NCBI RefSeq assembly: GCF_964355755.1
Contig: NC_092670.1
Coordinates: forward strand, 30,679,795 to 30,743,794
Reading direction: 5' to 3'
DNA: 64,000 nucleotides
Source of the DNA: Antedon mediterranea
Taxonomy: Eukaryota; Echinodermata; Crinoidea; Comatulida; Antedonidae
Of the stretch, positions 14,401-26,276 are shown in pieces. Every line of letters begins with the position of its first letter. Within the stretch, counting starts at the first letter, position 1. A program made the position numbers and the translations under genes. Below the pieces are notes generated by a model. The model did no database searches. It worked only from the letters and a program-made list of their open reading frames with translations, and was not told where the DNA came from.

Positions 14401-17400
14401 TTTGTTTATATAGCATGCTATTATTATTAATATATAAGGCCTACTTTTTTTTTTACATTCACATACCCACCCCACAACAACTTCCAGGAAAGAACTCATT
14501 TAGGCCTATAACTATAAGTTTGTTCGATTATAAACGAATTTAACCTCGTCAATAGTTTTGATTTTTGAAATGTCAAAATAAATACACTGGATTGAATCGA
14601 GAGTGCTTCATTATCATTGATCTATTGGGATTTCTATAATCCGGACGCTTTGACATACTTAGCACCTACTTATTCAATTCAGACTCAATTACCTATTATT
14701 TAATGTAACCAATGAGTCATAATTTGTACAAAATATAATATATAGTAACCACAAACCTAATCTAATTTCGCTTTTATACGATCAATAATTTACATTCGTT
14801 TCTATCGCAATTGCTTTGTTTCCAAACTTCATTTAATTAGCATTTATAATTATAATTATGGAAATATAATCGGTGAGTGTTTTTGTGGCACTTACTGAAT
14901 TTCCAGGGGCTACAATTTATGTAAATTCAAGATATTCAAATACACATAAAACATGAAAAAGCCTACCATTTCCATCAGCTTTCATGCACGGTAAGATGAG
15001 GACGAATAAGGCGCGCATTTCATAATAAAAACAAAATACTTATTATATTTTCCCAGGGGTTACTAAATTCGATTGTGTGGACCTGGTTATGTACGTGCAA
15101 TTCTCATCAGCTTTCCAAACCCCTCCAACCTTGAATATCTATTCGGGTATAACAATGGCCTGAATGAAAGGCAAATTATCACAATCGGCACGTTAATCTA
15201 GTCAAATAGCGTTGAATGAACTGTCGTAACGAAATCCGTAAGAACGCGTGGATTGATAACGAGCAAAGCAAAGAAGGCGTTACGAACACGCTATTACAGA
15301 ATGCTTGAGGGCACTGCTCTTTTACATAGTTTTGCGGCCGGGTTTAGTTCATTTACAAGGTCATTGATATTATATACGATGTATAGGTGACTTGTATTAT
15401 TACGTTCTAGGTTAAACACACTTTGTAACATGATATTATAGAAATAATACAATACCTGACGTCACTATAAAGACTTAACATACTTTCTGTAATCTGAAGC
15501 TGGGAGATCCCCTTTAAGCTTTACAAATTAACACTTAATTAACTATAATCGGAATTTTATATAACAAAATAACTAAAGTGCAATAAGTAATACGAAACAT
15601 TCACACTGCCTAAAACCAATACGATGTTTCCACTATTTAGTATTACGTACTCGTGAGATCAAAACAATAAGACTGAAAAAATATGACGAATAGAAACGTT
15701 TGTACAAAGGAACAGAAACAAATCTGATTCGTCATTATGATAATTGCAATAACTAGACTTAGATTGGGCCTGTTTCATGTTTTAAATGCCTGTGCAACAG
15801 TACTGTACCAATTACATAATTATGAAATATAAATGGTGTATGTCGAGGCGGAAACGGCAACAATTATCGGAACAAGTGTGGCTATATTTGTATCATTGCA
15901 TATACAATTATTAGTATCATTATTACCCTCTGTTTACCTGCATTATTATGATCATTATCGTCAATGATAAACGATGGGGATGATGTTATAACATCATCCC
16001 CATCGTTTATCATTATCATCACAAATCATTGTCATTCGTCAACACCATTATCATCGTCAACAAAATTATTATCATCAATCATAATCTCATTTGTGATCAT
16101 TACTATTATCACCATCATCATCAATAATCATCGTTATCGTTATTATCAATCATCGTCATCATCAGTAACCATGATGATCATCATCAATCATCATCATCAC
16201 TACCATCATAGTCGATATATCACCAATCTATTTATTTATTTATTTTATTGAATCGAAACCAACAGCGATAATTACCGCCACTAACAGCTTTGATACAACC
16301 AAAGCCAGGACTGTTTAAAGCATCTTGATTGGTCCTAACATCGATCAAGGGCTTCTCTCGTCCAGTGCCCACCTTGACCAGAGGAAAGGCATAAGCCAAT
16401 ACGTCTAAGGCAGATACTAGATGAAGGGGCTGCCTACTAATTTCAAATACCTAACGAGACCCCAGCTGCATATACAGCACCCGCTATTCCCAGATGGCCT
16501 CCCATCCAAGCTCTAACCAGGCCCAACGTTGCTTAACTTCGGTGATCTGACGAGAACCGGTGTTTCATCTATTTTTGTCAACCATCTTATCTTCTTCAAA
16601 AATTATCATCATCATCAGAAAATATCATCATCATCTTTTATCATCACCATTAATAAAGCGAAACTGTATTAATAACTCGTACACGAAGGCTTAATTTTTA
16701 TGCAGGGTTTATTCTTTGAATAACGTATAATACTACAATACATATCCTGGAAACACTTATATAAGACAACTTGAGGGAGTTCAGCGTAGAGCAACTAAAT
16801 TTATTTTAAATAATTTTGAAGCTGATTACAAATGTAGACTTTAAACATGCAATTTATTACCATTATGTTATAGGCGTCACTTTACTGATATCGTTTTTCT
16901 CTTTAAGATTTTCAATTCTAATATAATTAATACTGACAATTTATTTAATATTCGTAATCCACAACGTGTTACTCGTAGCTCTTCTTCTGTTGGTACTCTT
17001 TTTGATATTCGTCGCTGCAGAACTGAATCTTCTTTCAATCATATATCCCACGTGTTACCAGAATTCGGAATAACTTACCCAGTGAAATCCGCAACTTAAA
17101 TATTTCTGTTTGTTCTTTTAAAACCAAATTACTTAATTATCTCAATATTTATTTTTTAAATAGTTTTGATATTGAAAATGTGTGTAGTTGGTCGCTTTCT
17201 TGTCGATGCTTTTATTGTAGAACGTAATTTATTTATTTTTCTCTGTTCTGGGTTGACCAACTAGCATAGGTGTTTAGCACCTGTTTGGTCTTTCCGTGCC
17301 TCCTTTTATAATTGTTTTGTCTTCTTTGTTATGTATATGGCAGAAATTGAATAAATAACAACAAAAAAACCATCATCAAATAGCATTATCATAACTATAA

Positions 17401-17721
17401 TCATGATCATCATCGTCATCATCAACATTACCTTCATATTCATTATCATCATCATCATCATCGCCATCATTATCACCATCATCATCACATCTTCACCATC
17501 ATCACCATCTTCATCATTACATCATCATCATCATCATAATCATCATCTTTGTCGTCGCCATCATAATCATCATCTTTGTCGTCGCCATCATAATCATCAT
17601 CATTATCCTCGCCATCATCATGACCATTATCATCACCATCATCATCATCATCATCACCATTATCATCATCGCCATCATCATCCTGATCACCACCACCATC
17701 ATCATCACCATTATCATCACC

Positions 17722-17753
<32 letters not shown>

Positions 17754-20700
17754 CACCATTATCATCATCACCATTACCATCATCACCATCATCATCATCA
17801 TCATCACCATTATCATCATCACTATTATTATCATCTCCATTATCATCATCATCACCATTATCATCATCACCATTACCATCATCACCATCATCATCATCAT
17901 CATCATCACCATTATCATCACCATCATCATCATCATCATCACCATTATCATCAACACCATTATCATCATCACCATTATTATCATCTCCATTATCATCATC
18001 GCCATCATCACATCATCCTTATCATCGCCATCACTATCATAATCATCATCATTAACATCATCATCATACCATCGCCATCATTATCACCATCATCATCATC
18101 GCCATCATGATCATCATCATCATCACCATCACCATCATCATCATCATTACATCATCATCGCCATCATCATCACCATCATTATCACCATCATCATTACAAT
18201 CACCACCATCATCATCGTCCACATCATCACCACCGACGTCGTAGTGTCTTATTATTGTCACAATCATTATCTTCTGTAAAGCTTGGTTCCGACTATAATG
18301 TAACGCAAGGACGTAAACGCTACGCAAGCGTTTTAACCAATGACAAGCGAAGTAATAGACAGTTAGCAATCACAAGCGAATAAGCCATCGCTTGTGATTG
18401 GTCAATTCACTTGCGTTGCGTTACGTCCTTGTATTGCGTCGCTAGTGGGAACCACGCTTAAGTACGTGATGACAATAATTGCATATTATTATAATCACAG
18501 GTTTTAATGGTGCTATCAAACTATATTTTTGCAAAATAGTTTGCATTTTTATAATTCAATTGCATTTCTTCGTTGTTCTATTTTGAAGACCAATGCTTAA
18601 TTTAACACTGTAACAATACATAGTAAAGACAAAACTATAATGATAATAAGGAACTAGTGATTATCATAATACATTGAATTATTCTGATGCAGTGGTATCG
18701 GTATTATATTTATCAAGGACACTTCATGTTCCCACCAAAATGAATAATTGTGTGAATGCAGTTAATTATTTCTTATCAAACATAATTAAGAATCTTAAAG
18801 CAGGGGGTCAATATAATTGGACATAACCACCTTAATCCAAAAATATTTTAACTAGGTTTAAGACAAGATGACTTAGGGTGCCTGATTCTCTTCTACTTCA
18901 AGGTTAGAAAACGCTCTCGTGCTAACCTCAAATATGTTGTCAAGGATATTTATGAAATAATATATCGCCACTGATGTATCGTGTGTCATGCGAAAATAAA
19001 ATTAGTCTAGATATTAGCCTAATATTAATAATGTGACGAAGAAGCGCCCTCTGAAACGGTTATCACCCCTGAACAACAGTGACTAATTCGAGTAGAAAAA
19101 CGAAAGTGAACTGAATGGGTTAAAGGAATTTTGTTTAAACAAGTTGTGTTCTGTAAGCAACTAATATTTATTTACCGGACACAACTTTTTTTAACTAAAC
19201 TAAAAAATAAATAGTAAAATAATAAATTTAATTTCTGTAGGCCTACACATCACATGGGGAAATGAAATCATTATTTTAGTTTAGTTGGAATAAAACTTTA
19301 AATGGAAATTAAACAATTAATGTTCTTCTTTCCTATGTAATTTGAGAGATGTATCCGTATGAAACCATAGTGGTATAATATTATGGCCTCATCTTTTCAA
19401 GCAGAAATAGTTTATTGGATCAACAGTCAAACATATTTTCAGATTATTCACCAGTTACACCTCCCTTTGTATTTTGTCTCGAACGGCACCCCGTGCCTTT
19501 AATTTAATTCTGCATTTGTCCCCACCCTCCCCCCAACATTCTGTTAAAAGTGTAAATACACAGACCACGTGCACACACGTGCCGATAATTGTATAGGCTA
19601 TACTGTTCATGCATATAACCTGTGTGAGTATAATTCATTTAAAACACAAAGGCTGTAAAACACGTATTGTTATGCATTGAAATCTGAATCACGTTCTGCA
19701 CTATATCTAAACGGTTTTTATTTATCAAAATCATAAATAACGGTCATATTGAAGGTTTCGTAAAAAGATGTTTTTTTGTACTTTGGCGTCTTATCATTCG
19801 CACGAATGCCCCACTAAAGCCGGTGTTTCGCTGGTATGTGAGAACAACACTTGAAATTTACTTCGATTTTTCAGTCGACAAGGCAGACCCAATCCAACAA
19901 GGTCGCTTTACCTAAAATAGGATCATAAATTTATTTATAGAAAGTTGCATGCTGAGTATAATATTATACGTTTTGTCGTATAAGACGACCGTGACCCTCG
20001 ACTGGCAGTCGATTGCCTCTTGTTTTACCCAGGGTTAATTTAACGACCATCGTCTTGTTATTCGAAATGATTAGGGCGTAAATAGGGCCTAAAGCGGATC
20101 AAAAAAACTCCTAATGAATTGAAAATAACATAACATAACGCAGTTTGGTAATCATCAATATTCTGATTTTGTAATTAATGGAATTTTGCAGAATTTGAAA
20201 CAAGTTGTAATAAGTAATATTATGGATGTATTCGCTACTCTTATGAATGGCATTAACAAATACCTTGAATAATTATTATGGCAAATGCGATATGATAAAC
20301 ATTATTTTAATAATACTCATGGTTTAGGCCTATCATCCACTTCATATTTTATACTCAACGATTCTCATTAGCCGGACGGTTTACATCAAATTACATCACG
20401 GTTTGAGATACAACCAGAAGACACGAGTTATAGTCTTATTAGATGAGTAAGTAAAGCAAATAAAACAATGCTAAATATTTATCATAACTTACTAATATAT
20501 TTATTTGTGTTTGATTTTACAGTATTTGAGCCTTCTGTTATCAGACACCAATTCGAATTTCGTTCGTTCGTGATGATGAAGATGTTTCTAGCTGCAGTGT
20601 CGTCTGGCTTGCTCTGTTTAGCCCTTATGTCAATCCTTCCTTCAACGTCTCAAAGATTTCAGTTAGCTCGCAATAGCTTCATTGAACGTTTCCAACTCAA

Positions 20701-23700
20701 AGGATACCTGTCCTCTGCTATTGGTGGCGCCCTTCTCGGCTCTGGGATGATGATAGCTGGAGGAGTAAGTACTAAATGTTTACTAGATATTTCAATTTAT
20801 AGAAAGATTTAGGTGTATTTTCCAGTAAAAAAAAACCTACAAAATGTGGTTTGTTTTATCATGGTTGTCAAAATGGTCATTTGAAAATCTCCTAAGATGA
20901 CAGTAATCGGTGGCTCAGACTATACTATATTTTGTAATTATGCATAATTGAATAAGTATTACCGATGCCTGACCTCACTTGTGCAGTTAAAAGAAGGCAT
21001 TTGTTATGGTCTTTGTAAAGTAGCTTACTTTATCTATTTTTACCACCTTAAAACACAACTTTCTTTACTTCTTCTACAGTGCCCAGCTGGCGTTCTTGTT
21101 CAAGTTGGTGCTGGCATATCTTCATCAGGTAAGTCATTTTCTCTGCAATTGCTGTGTGTTGCCTGCCAAACTTCACTACCTTCTCATTGTCTAAATCCCC
21201 CCTTTTTTTGTCTCTCAAACAGTTTCCGCCTTGGAATTGGACAATATTGTTTGTTTTCCGTTTCTTGTATTGTAAGCCTATGCCAAACATAATTGCATGA
21301 ACGTCTTCAGCACTTTACTATACTGTCGTCTAATTATTATACATTACATGCATTTGTTACTCTGCCAAACTTCCGTCCGTTTTATGTAAGTTAGGCCCAC
21401 TATGTTGTCATGCTATGCATCTCTCCACTTTCCGTGTTGTCTACCAAGTATTTTCTCCTCTAAACTGTCTGTGAATGTTGGTGTATTCCAAATTTGATTG
21501 CTTTTCGTTAATTTATTATCAGTCTGTCTATTTTCCATGTAATAATATTGTTGTCTGCCAACCTTCTCTGTCTTAGCTTTCCGTATAATTATTTTCTGCC
21601 AACCTTTAGGCCTACTGGTTTTTGTTCGTATCATCTACACACTCTTCTCTATCATCGTTGTTACAGTTTTTTTAAATGAATGAATTATTTTAAATACATC
21701 GCCAATAATCTCTCGAGCGTCGTTTTTATTTTAGTATCACCTTAATGTCCCCAAATCCATTTTATAAACAAACCCCGACCTTGTATTTATTCTTTATGGA
21801 TTCCGAAATGGTCGTTTTGTACCATGTTGTTCGATTTACAAATTAATGAACCATTGAAGACCCATTTAAATAAATCGGCCAACACTGCAATAAATGCATT
21901 TAGTGCGAAATGCATAAATGTTTATCTATTTGGATTCAAATTCTTATTTTTCAACATTTTTAAGAAAATCTTTATTTTCCATCTGTAAATAATCGTGTAT
22001 ACATATTTTTTTTTTCATTTATAGTGGTAACATTTATGGGTTGTCTGTTTGGTGCGTTTCTCTATGGTGTCAGTGAGCCAATCATTACGAGTTTGACAAA
22101 ACCAACAGAACCATTAAAACATAAAACGTAAGTTGATTACACATTACCCATTGTTGCATACATTGAATTGTAATACATTTTGTATTGATACTAATGGTGG
22201 TATCTAGTACATCATGAATATAGGGTTGCAAACAATGATAACAATTAAACATAATGTGATAGTACATTAATATGAAAGATATCCAATATACGTTGTTTGT
22301 ACTATTTTTGGTACACACTGTACTGTAGTCTGCTCGTTCGCTCGTACAGATGTTTTATCACGGAAAAAATAAAATACGTTTAATAATTATTATTATAAGA
22401 CATTTAAAAATGCCTTTGTCGTCTACGAATTGTGATGATTGATATTCGTATAGAACAATAAACATGGTAGGTTATTGCGGTTACTAATGTGATATTCATA
22501 TTTGTTTTATATAGATTTGATGGGGCAACTAATAGACGGTATTTCAACTTAGCGGTGCCATTTGGGCTAGCTCTCATACCTCTCATTGCCATTCTTGACT
22601 TTGCTATACCTTGGACGCAAGAAGTTTCGACAGATGTGACGTCAGAGAGTGGCATATTTACCTCTAGGGCATGGGCGCCATATTACGCAGGTGAGAATTG
22701 GGTTAATGATATACGTTAGCACATAGTTATTTAGGCCTACTTATGTTTAATTCCAACAGCTTTTAAAAAGGCTTTCGTACCACGTTCACTATTTATCTTT
22801 CTGATTGAGGTACGTTAACTGAAATTTTCAATAAAAGGTAGACTTTCCAATAATGATAAATTGTAAATTCACGGTAAGCCTAATAATTAAATAGTAAAGT
22901 CTAAGACAAAAAAGAGAAAGAGACAGAAAAAAAAATTATTCTCAATTTAAGATTATATTATCTCATACGTACCCAGACATAGTCACTTTCCGCGTACCAG
23001 CACAGAATCCACAACCATTAACGGCAAGCTTACATTCGTCACTAACTAATAATCAACTGTATTAACCTAAGGTAGACCCATGCTTTTAAAGCCTATTATT
23101 TTTCATTCACTTTAATGTTTTTCTATGTAGGAGCTTTAATCGGTTCATTACAAGTACCGATGGTTCTGTTTGTTAGTGAAAATCTTGGAGGTAGTAGTAG
23201 TTACTGCACAATGGCTTCCTGGACTCTTCCTGGAGATCTGCTGAAACAAATTTCACCATATTTATATCGAATGAGAACAGGCTTCAAAAACTGGGGAATG
23301 GTAAGTTATTTTTGTATTTGTTCATATCTCGCAAAACTAACACATTTCATTAGTGTTTTGTCGAGGTGATATATACATACATTTTGCTATTATGTAATAT
23401 GATTTTGGTACACTTTTTATAGTAGGATGTAATTTGCAGGCAGACGGTCATTGTTAATTTTCCTTTTATTAACAAAAACACTGCCAATACAACTTAGGCT
23501 ACAAGTACTAAAATACACCATGAAATTATAATGATATTAAAAACGAAACTAATAATCCACATTATTAAGATATGGAACATAAATACATTGTTGTGCATAT
23601 GTAGGCCTAGTTAAAATGCAAATGCATTGTGGTGTTTGGGGACTTCTAACATAGGATAACTTAACATTATTACACTTAGGCCTAGATACTAAACATAAAT

Positions 23701-25619
23701 TTAACATTTTTATGTGTTTTGTTACACGTTATACGACTGTTTATTAAGTTGTAGGTCTACTTTTCTAAAAATATATCAAAATCTATACAGGGAATCCCGG
23801 AAGATACACCATCGGCAAATACTATATATTTATATAACAGACTGTAAATACTGTCACGGTTCCTTGCTGTCACTAGCGACACACATTCAAACACGATATG
23901 TGTCACAAACAATAGTAGACAACTATACAATACTTTCAATGGAATTATCTAAGTAATTGATAATAATTATCCTATCCACCTTGAACTTATGAAGACAAAG
24001 TCAAAAGTAAAGTTGTGACCATCATAAAAATATCAACACAATATGCACGAGGTTTGCTGAAAATAGAAATATAACAAGAATGGCGGTATTTGTTATTTTT
24101 CTATGAAAATAGTGCAATAGCCGAAGGGAATTTTCTTTTAAAATTTTCATTTTATTTAAAAATAAATGTGTTAGGACAGGAATCATCAGCGAATCGTAAA
24201 TAAAAACGTGTTGCTTGCATGTATTGCGTGTTTATCAAAACAAAGGTTGTCCCTGAATTTTTGGTTCGCAGCTCACACGAAACGTTGTCAATTGTTTATT
24301 AAAAATCGTAATTCGTAAATAAATTCATAAGGCCTAGTTATCAAGGATATTAACGTTATGCAAGCAAAAATTAAATTGTTTGACCTTAGTTCGTGCATCT
24401 ATCTTATTTAGATCGGTTTTCATGCCCATTATATTTAAAGGCCTAATGGATTCCTTGTCTGACGCCAAGTTCGTGCATCTATCTTATTTAGATCTGATTT
24501 TATGCATATTTTGTTTAAAATTGGCGGCCATTTTCAATACGAGGCAAAACATTAAGTGTCAACAGGGCCTAGAGGGTTTAACTAGGATATCTGGCTATAT
24601 TGACTGCATCTATTCCACTCCCCTAACTTGATTTCTAGGCCTTTTTAGATTTTTTTTCCTATACTAAGAAGGGAAGTACAGATATGTTGATAAACAACAG
24701 TATACCTATACCTATAATCCAATGTTTATGTAGCCTACGTATGTTAAATATTAAACAAAAGTGGAGTATTTACAACCAGTAAAATCGTTATGATTGATTA
24801 AATAATACATTAAACATATGTATCGATTACGAATCAATGGGTTCGGATAGATTTTATTAGAATGGGATTCTCGAACGCACTGAAACAGTACATGTACGAA
24901 CTCAAAATTATCTTTTAAAACCTTAAGGAGCACTTCATTACTTCATTATTAGTCGGTATAAACATGATAACCTTTAGATAGATTGTTTCCAGGAGAGTTC
25001 ATCTTTAAATATATTGTTTCTTTTAACAGGCAACATACGTCACTACAACTGTAGTTGGAGCGCTATTGTCGTCAGTTTTAGCGGGAAGCTTTGGAACAAC
25101 TGCTGGTGTTTCTCTTCACCATGCTTTTATTGGAGGATATACCATGATTTTTGGCGCAAGACTAGCAGGAGGTTGCACAAGGTATGCCTGGACCACACTG
25201 TACTATGACTGCGAATTCCCAATGTATTAATGTATTGTAGCCTACTTAATAATTAATAATCCGTTACTAGAATATCTTTATCTTTAAAAAAATAGCCTAC
25301 CTGTATGTCTTTACACTTTTCTTAAACTTTGATCGTATGCAATGCTTTATACTAAATAATTAATTTAATTATTAAAATAACTACAAGTGTACGTACTTAT
25401 TTTGTTGGTATTATATAAACAGGCCAAATGATATGATATTTATAAATATAAATTGAAGATAAAATTAAACAATACAGTATATTATTCTTTTTCTTCTGCA
25501 GTGGCCACGGACTATCTGGAATGGGAAATCTGCTGTTACTATCGTTTGCAGCTATTCCTGCTATGTTTGTTGGCGGTTCGTTAACTGCAGCCTACATGCA
25601 TATGATGAACATAATTTAA
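11245..25619 (+). CDS. YeeE/YedE (TsuA-like) sulfur-compound transporter, 8 coding exons
   Basis: Joining 11245-11491, 20523-20764, 21080-21128, 22025-22127, 22515-22690, 23131-23300, 25030-25181 and 25502-25619 gives 1257 nt, 418 residues plus stop. Every junction is GT/AG and in phase. The family takes up thiosulfate or related sulfur species through the membrane; bacterial TsuA imports thiosulfate using conserved cysteines. Seen here: a hydrophilic acidic N-terminus (about 1-60), then a first helix leading into GLAMEKGRVFEPSVIR (about residues 74-89), the GGCPAG motif with Cys164, and a second half with GGSSSYCT (Cys298) and the signature GARLAGGCTSGHGLSG (Cys378). Hydrophobic helices fill the rest. 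About 418 residues is somewhat longer than bacterial members, mainly from the N-terminal extension. The true substrate in an animal is unknown. Start chosen at the first ATG of the open frame; the frame runs five codons further upstream without another ATG. Confidence 0.92.
15895..16230. repeat. Degenerate (ATC)n tract, left part
   Basis: Imperfect ATC/GAT trinucleotide repeats, read as CATCATTATCATC variants. This appears to be the left portion of one array that resumes at 16595 and at 17370 after retroelement insertions. Open frames rich in Ile, Ser or His across it are products of the repeat. Confidence 0.8.
15963..16014. repeat. 52-bp perfect palindrome
   Basis: The 25-bp arm at 15963-15987 (starting AATGATAAACGATGGGG) is followed by AT and then its exact reverse complement at 15990-16014. 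The whole 52 bp reads the same on both strands, with no spacer. It sits at the edge of the (ATC)n tract. Confidence 0.95.
16228..16568 (-). mobile_element. 5S-rRNA-headed SINE, 5' truncated, minus strand
   Basis: Reading the minus strand from 16568, the sequence matches animal 5S rRNA from about its 25th base to its 3' end: ACACCGGTTCTCGTCAGATC, then the AGTTAAGCAACGTTGGGCC internal-control segment and GGGTGCTGTA. It then enters an unrelated body of about 220 bp ending GTTGGTTTCGATTC and an (AATAAAT)n tail at 16228-16250. A 5S head, unique body and simple-repeat tail define a SINE3-type element. The missing first part of 5S and the scattered substitutions argue against a functional 5S gene. 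Confidence 0.82.
16595..16660. repeat. (ATC)n island between SINE and LINE
   Basis: About 65 bp of ATC repeats trapped between the 5S-SINE and the LINE fragment, apparently a piece of the same original array. Confidence 0.7.
16690..17370 (+). mobile_element. LINE 3' fragment (degenerate reverse-transcriptase C-terminus)
   Basis: Translation in shifting frames gives the C-terminal end of a non-LTR retrotransposon protein: LEGVQRRATKFIL near 16770, RHFTDIVFLFKIFN near 16880, then ISVCSFKTKLLNYL near 17105 and a Cys-rich end SLSCRCFYCRT near 17195. The QRRATK block and SFK.KL block are typical of CR1/RTE-like elements. At least two frameshifts and internal stops break it. The 3' end is GAATAAATAACAAC with an A-run, abutting the (ATC)n array. 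Confidence 0.75.
17372..18232. repeat. Long (ATC)n microsatellite array, main block
   Basis: About 860 bp of nearly pure ATC repeat with CACC and TTATC interruptions. These fall into higher-order blocks of CATCATCACCATTATCATC. Because the unit is three bases, all frames stay open on both strands, giving long spurious poly-His, poly-Ile or poly-Met frames. Confidence 0.95.
18280..18458. mobile_element. MITE with TAA target duplication and AGC...GCT ends
   Basis: The left end starts AGCTTGGTTCC and the right end, reverse-complemented, starts AGCGTGGTTCC. The arms align over about 50 bp, including AAGGACGTAA and ACGCAAG blocks, with some mismatches. TAA flanks both sides (18277-18279 and 18459-18461). 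The 179-bp length and absence of coding fit a non-autonomous DNA transposon. A 3-bp TAA duplication is typical of PIF/Harbinger, but the superfamily is inferred. Confidence 0.75.
20523..20764 (+). CDS. Transporter exon 2
   Basis: Encodes residues 83-163, from VFEPSVIRHQFEF through a helix MMKMFLAAVSSGLLCLAL to the glycine-rich SSAIGGALLGSGMMIAGG. The acceptor is TTTTACAG and the donor GTAAGT, phase 0. The EKGRVFEPSVIR block spanning exons 1 and 2 is a family hallmark. Confidence 0.92.
21080..21128 (+). CDS. Transporter exon 3 (first conserved Cys)
   Basis: A 49-nt exon encoding CPAGVLVQVGAGISSS. With the preceding GG it makes GGCPAG, the first-half cysteine motif (Cys164). The acceptor CTTCTACAG and donor GTAAGT are strong. 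Confidence 0.9.
22025..22127 (+). CDS. Transporter exon 4
   Basis: Encodes residues 180-213: a helix VVTFMGCLFGAFLYG followed by a polar loop with KPTEPLKHKT. The donor AC|GTAAGT leaves phase 2. Confidence 0.9.
22515..22690 (+). CDS. Transporter exon 5
   Basis: Encodes residues 214-272: loop FDGATNRRYFNL, helix AVPFGLALIPLIAILDFAIP and a polar loop ending RAWAPYYAG. The region between the two halves of the YeeE fold is longer and more polar than in compact bacterial members. Confidence 0.9.
23131..23300 (+). CDS. Transporter exon 6
   Basis: Encodes residues 273-329: helix GALIGSLQVPMVLFVSENLG and then GGSSSYCT with Cys298. This corresponds to the conserved LG-S-T-Y segment of the second half. 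It ends in a polar loop RMRTGFKNWGM, phase 0. Confidence 0.92.
24388..24525 (+). repeat. 80-bp tandem duplication in transporter intron 6
   Basis: AGTTCGTGCATCTATCTTAT and the bases after it occur at 24388 and again at 24468. Similarity decays after about 50 bp. It looks like a local duplication, with no coding sign. Confidence 0.8.
25030..25181 (+). CDS. Transporter exon 7 (GARLAGGCT signature)
   Basis: Encodes residues 330-379, with helices around VVGALLSSVLAGSFG and HHAFIGGYTMIFGARLAGGC. GARLAGGC-T is the most diagnostic motif of the family; Cys378 is the candidate substrate-relay cysteine. The donor AG|GTATGC splits the Ser380 codon. Confidence 0.94.
25502..25619 (+). CDS. Transporter exon 8 (C-terminus)
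   Basis: The acceptor TTCTTCTGCAG is strong. The split codon restores Ser, so the joined motif reads GGCTSGHGLSGMG. A final helix, SFAAIPAMFVGGSLTAAYM, is followed by the stop TAA at 25617-25619. Confidence 0.94.
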
Positions 25620-25806
25620 CCTGGTTATTTATTGGCGGGAATTACTTAATTTGCTAGCTGTACGATAGTAAATTAACCACCAGGTATTTTTAAAGAGAGA
25701 AATATGGTGTTAATTATCGAAATATTTATTTATATAAGTGGTGCAATTATGATAATGGTTTTTGATTAAATTTATAATAAGATTGTCTTACTAATGCTAC
25801 TCTAAT

Positions 25807-25812
25807 AATAAA
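25807..25812 (+). terminator. Polyadenylation signal AATAAA of the transporter gene
   Basis: The first canonical AATAAA downstream of the stop codon, about 190 bp away, in AT-rich sequence. Position fits a short 3' UTR. Confidence 0.55.
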
Positions 25813-26276
25813 AACAATTTAGCAATTATTTAGTGCTAATATTATGAGACATGTTCGTTTGCAATACAATAGGTGACTGCATATAATGCTATAAACAAAA
25901 TAGGTAATTGCGCGTATAGGCGTGTCTCTTTATTCTTTTATTAGTTATCATTTGATAACAATTAGGTCACTAGATTAATTACTTTCAAGAAATAGTTTAG
26001 AGGTGTAAAATGAGTTTACTCGGGTAAATTACCACCACAACTCCCTGCTACCATGAATATTGACAACAATTGTATAACGGGTAACATATTTATGACCTAC
26101 TCTATTTTGAGTATCAAAGTGAACCAATCAGTAGGTATTTGGGTCACATATTATATACAGTTGTTATCAAAACACGAATTTCCTCAAATGTATTCTATAT
26201 CGAGAGAGGGCGCCAGTCCAATATTATTTTACTTGGTCTTAAAATGTCGCCTATATTTCCTTATCTTGTATTTTGT

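Larger units (their letters stand above)
11492..20522 (+). other. Transporter intron 1 (about 9 kb)
   Basis: The longest intron of this gene. It holds the 52-bp palindrome, an interrupted (ATC)n array, a 5S-SINE, a LINE fragment and a MITE, all listed separately. I saw no additional exon in it. The small open frames at 12.0 and 14.0-14.4 kb have no supporting features. Confidence 0.8.

Noticed and set aside
17403-18110. Long plus- and minus-strand frames rich in His, Ile or Met
   Set aside because: They are open only because the underlying (ATC)n repeat has a unit of three; all frames on both strands are equally open, and there is no start context or domain.
21048-21290. Overlapping frames on both strands around transporter exon 3
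   Set aside because: They are read-through of the small exon into intron 3 and its antisense shadow.
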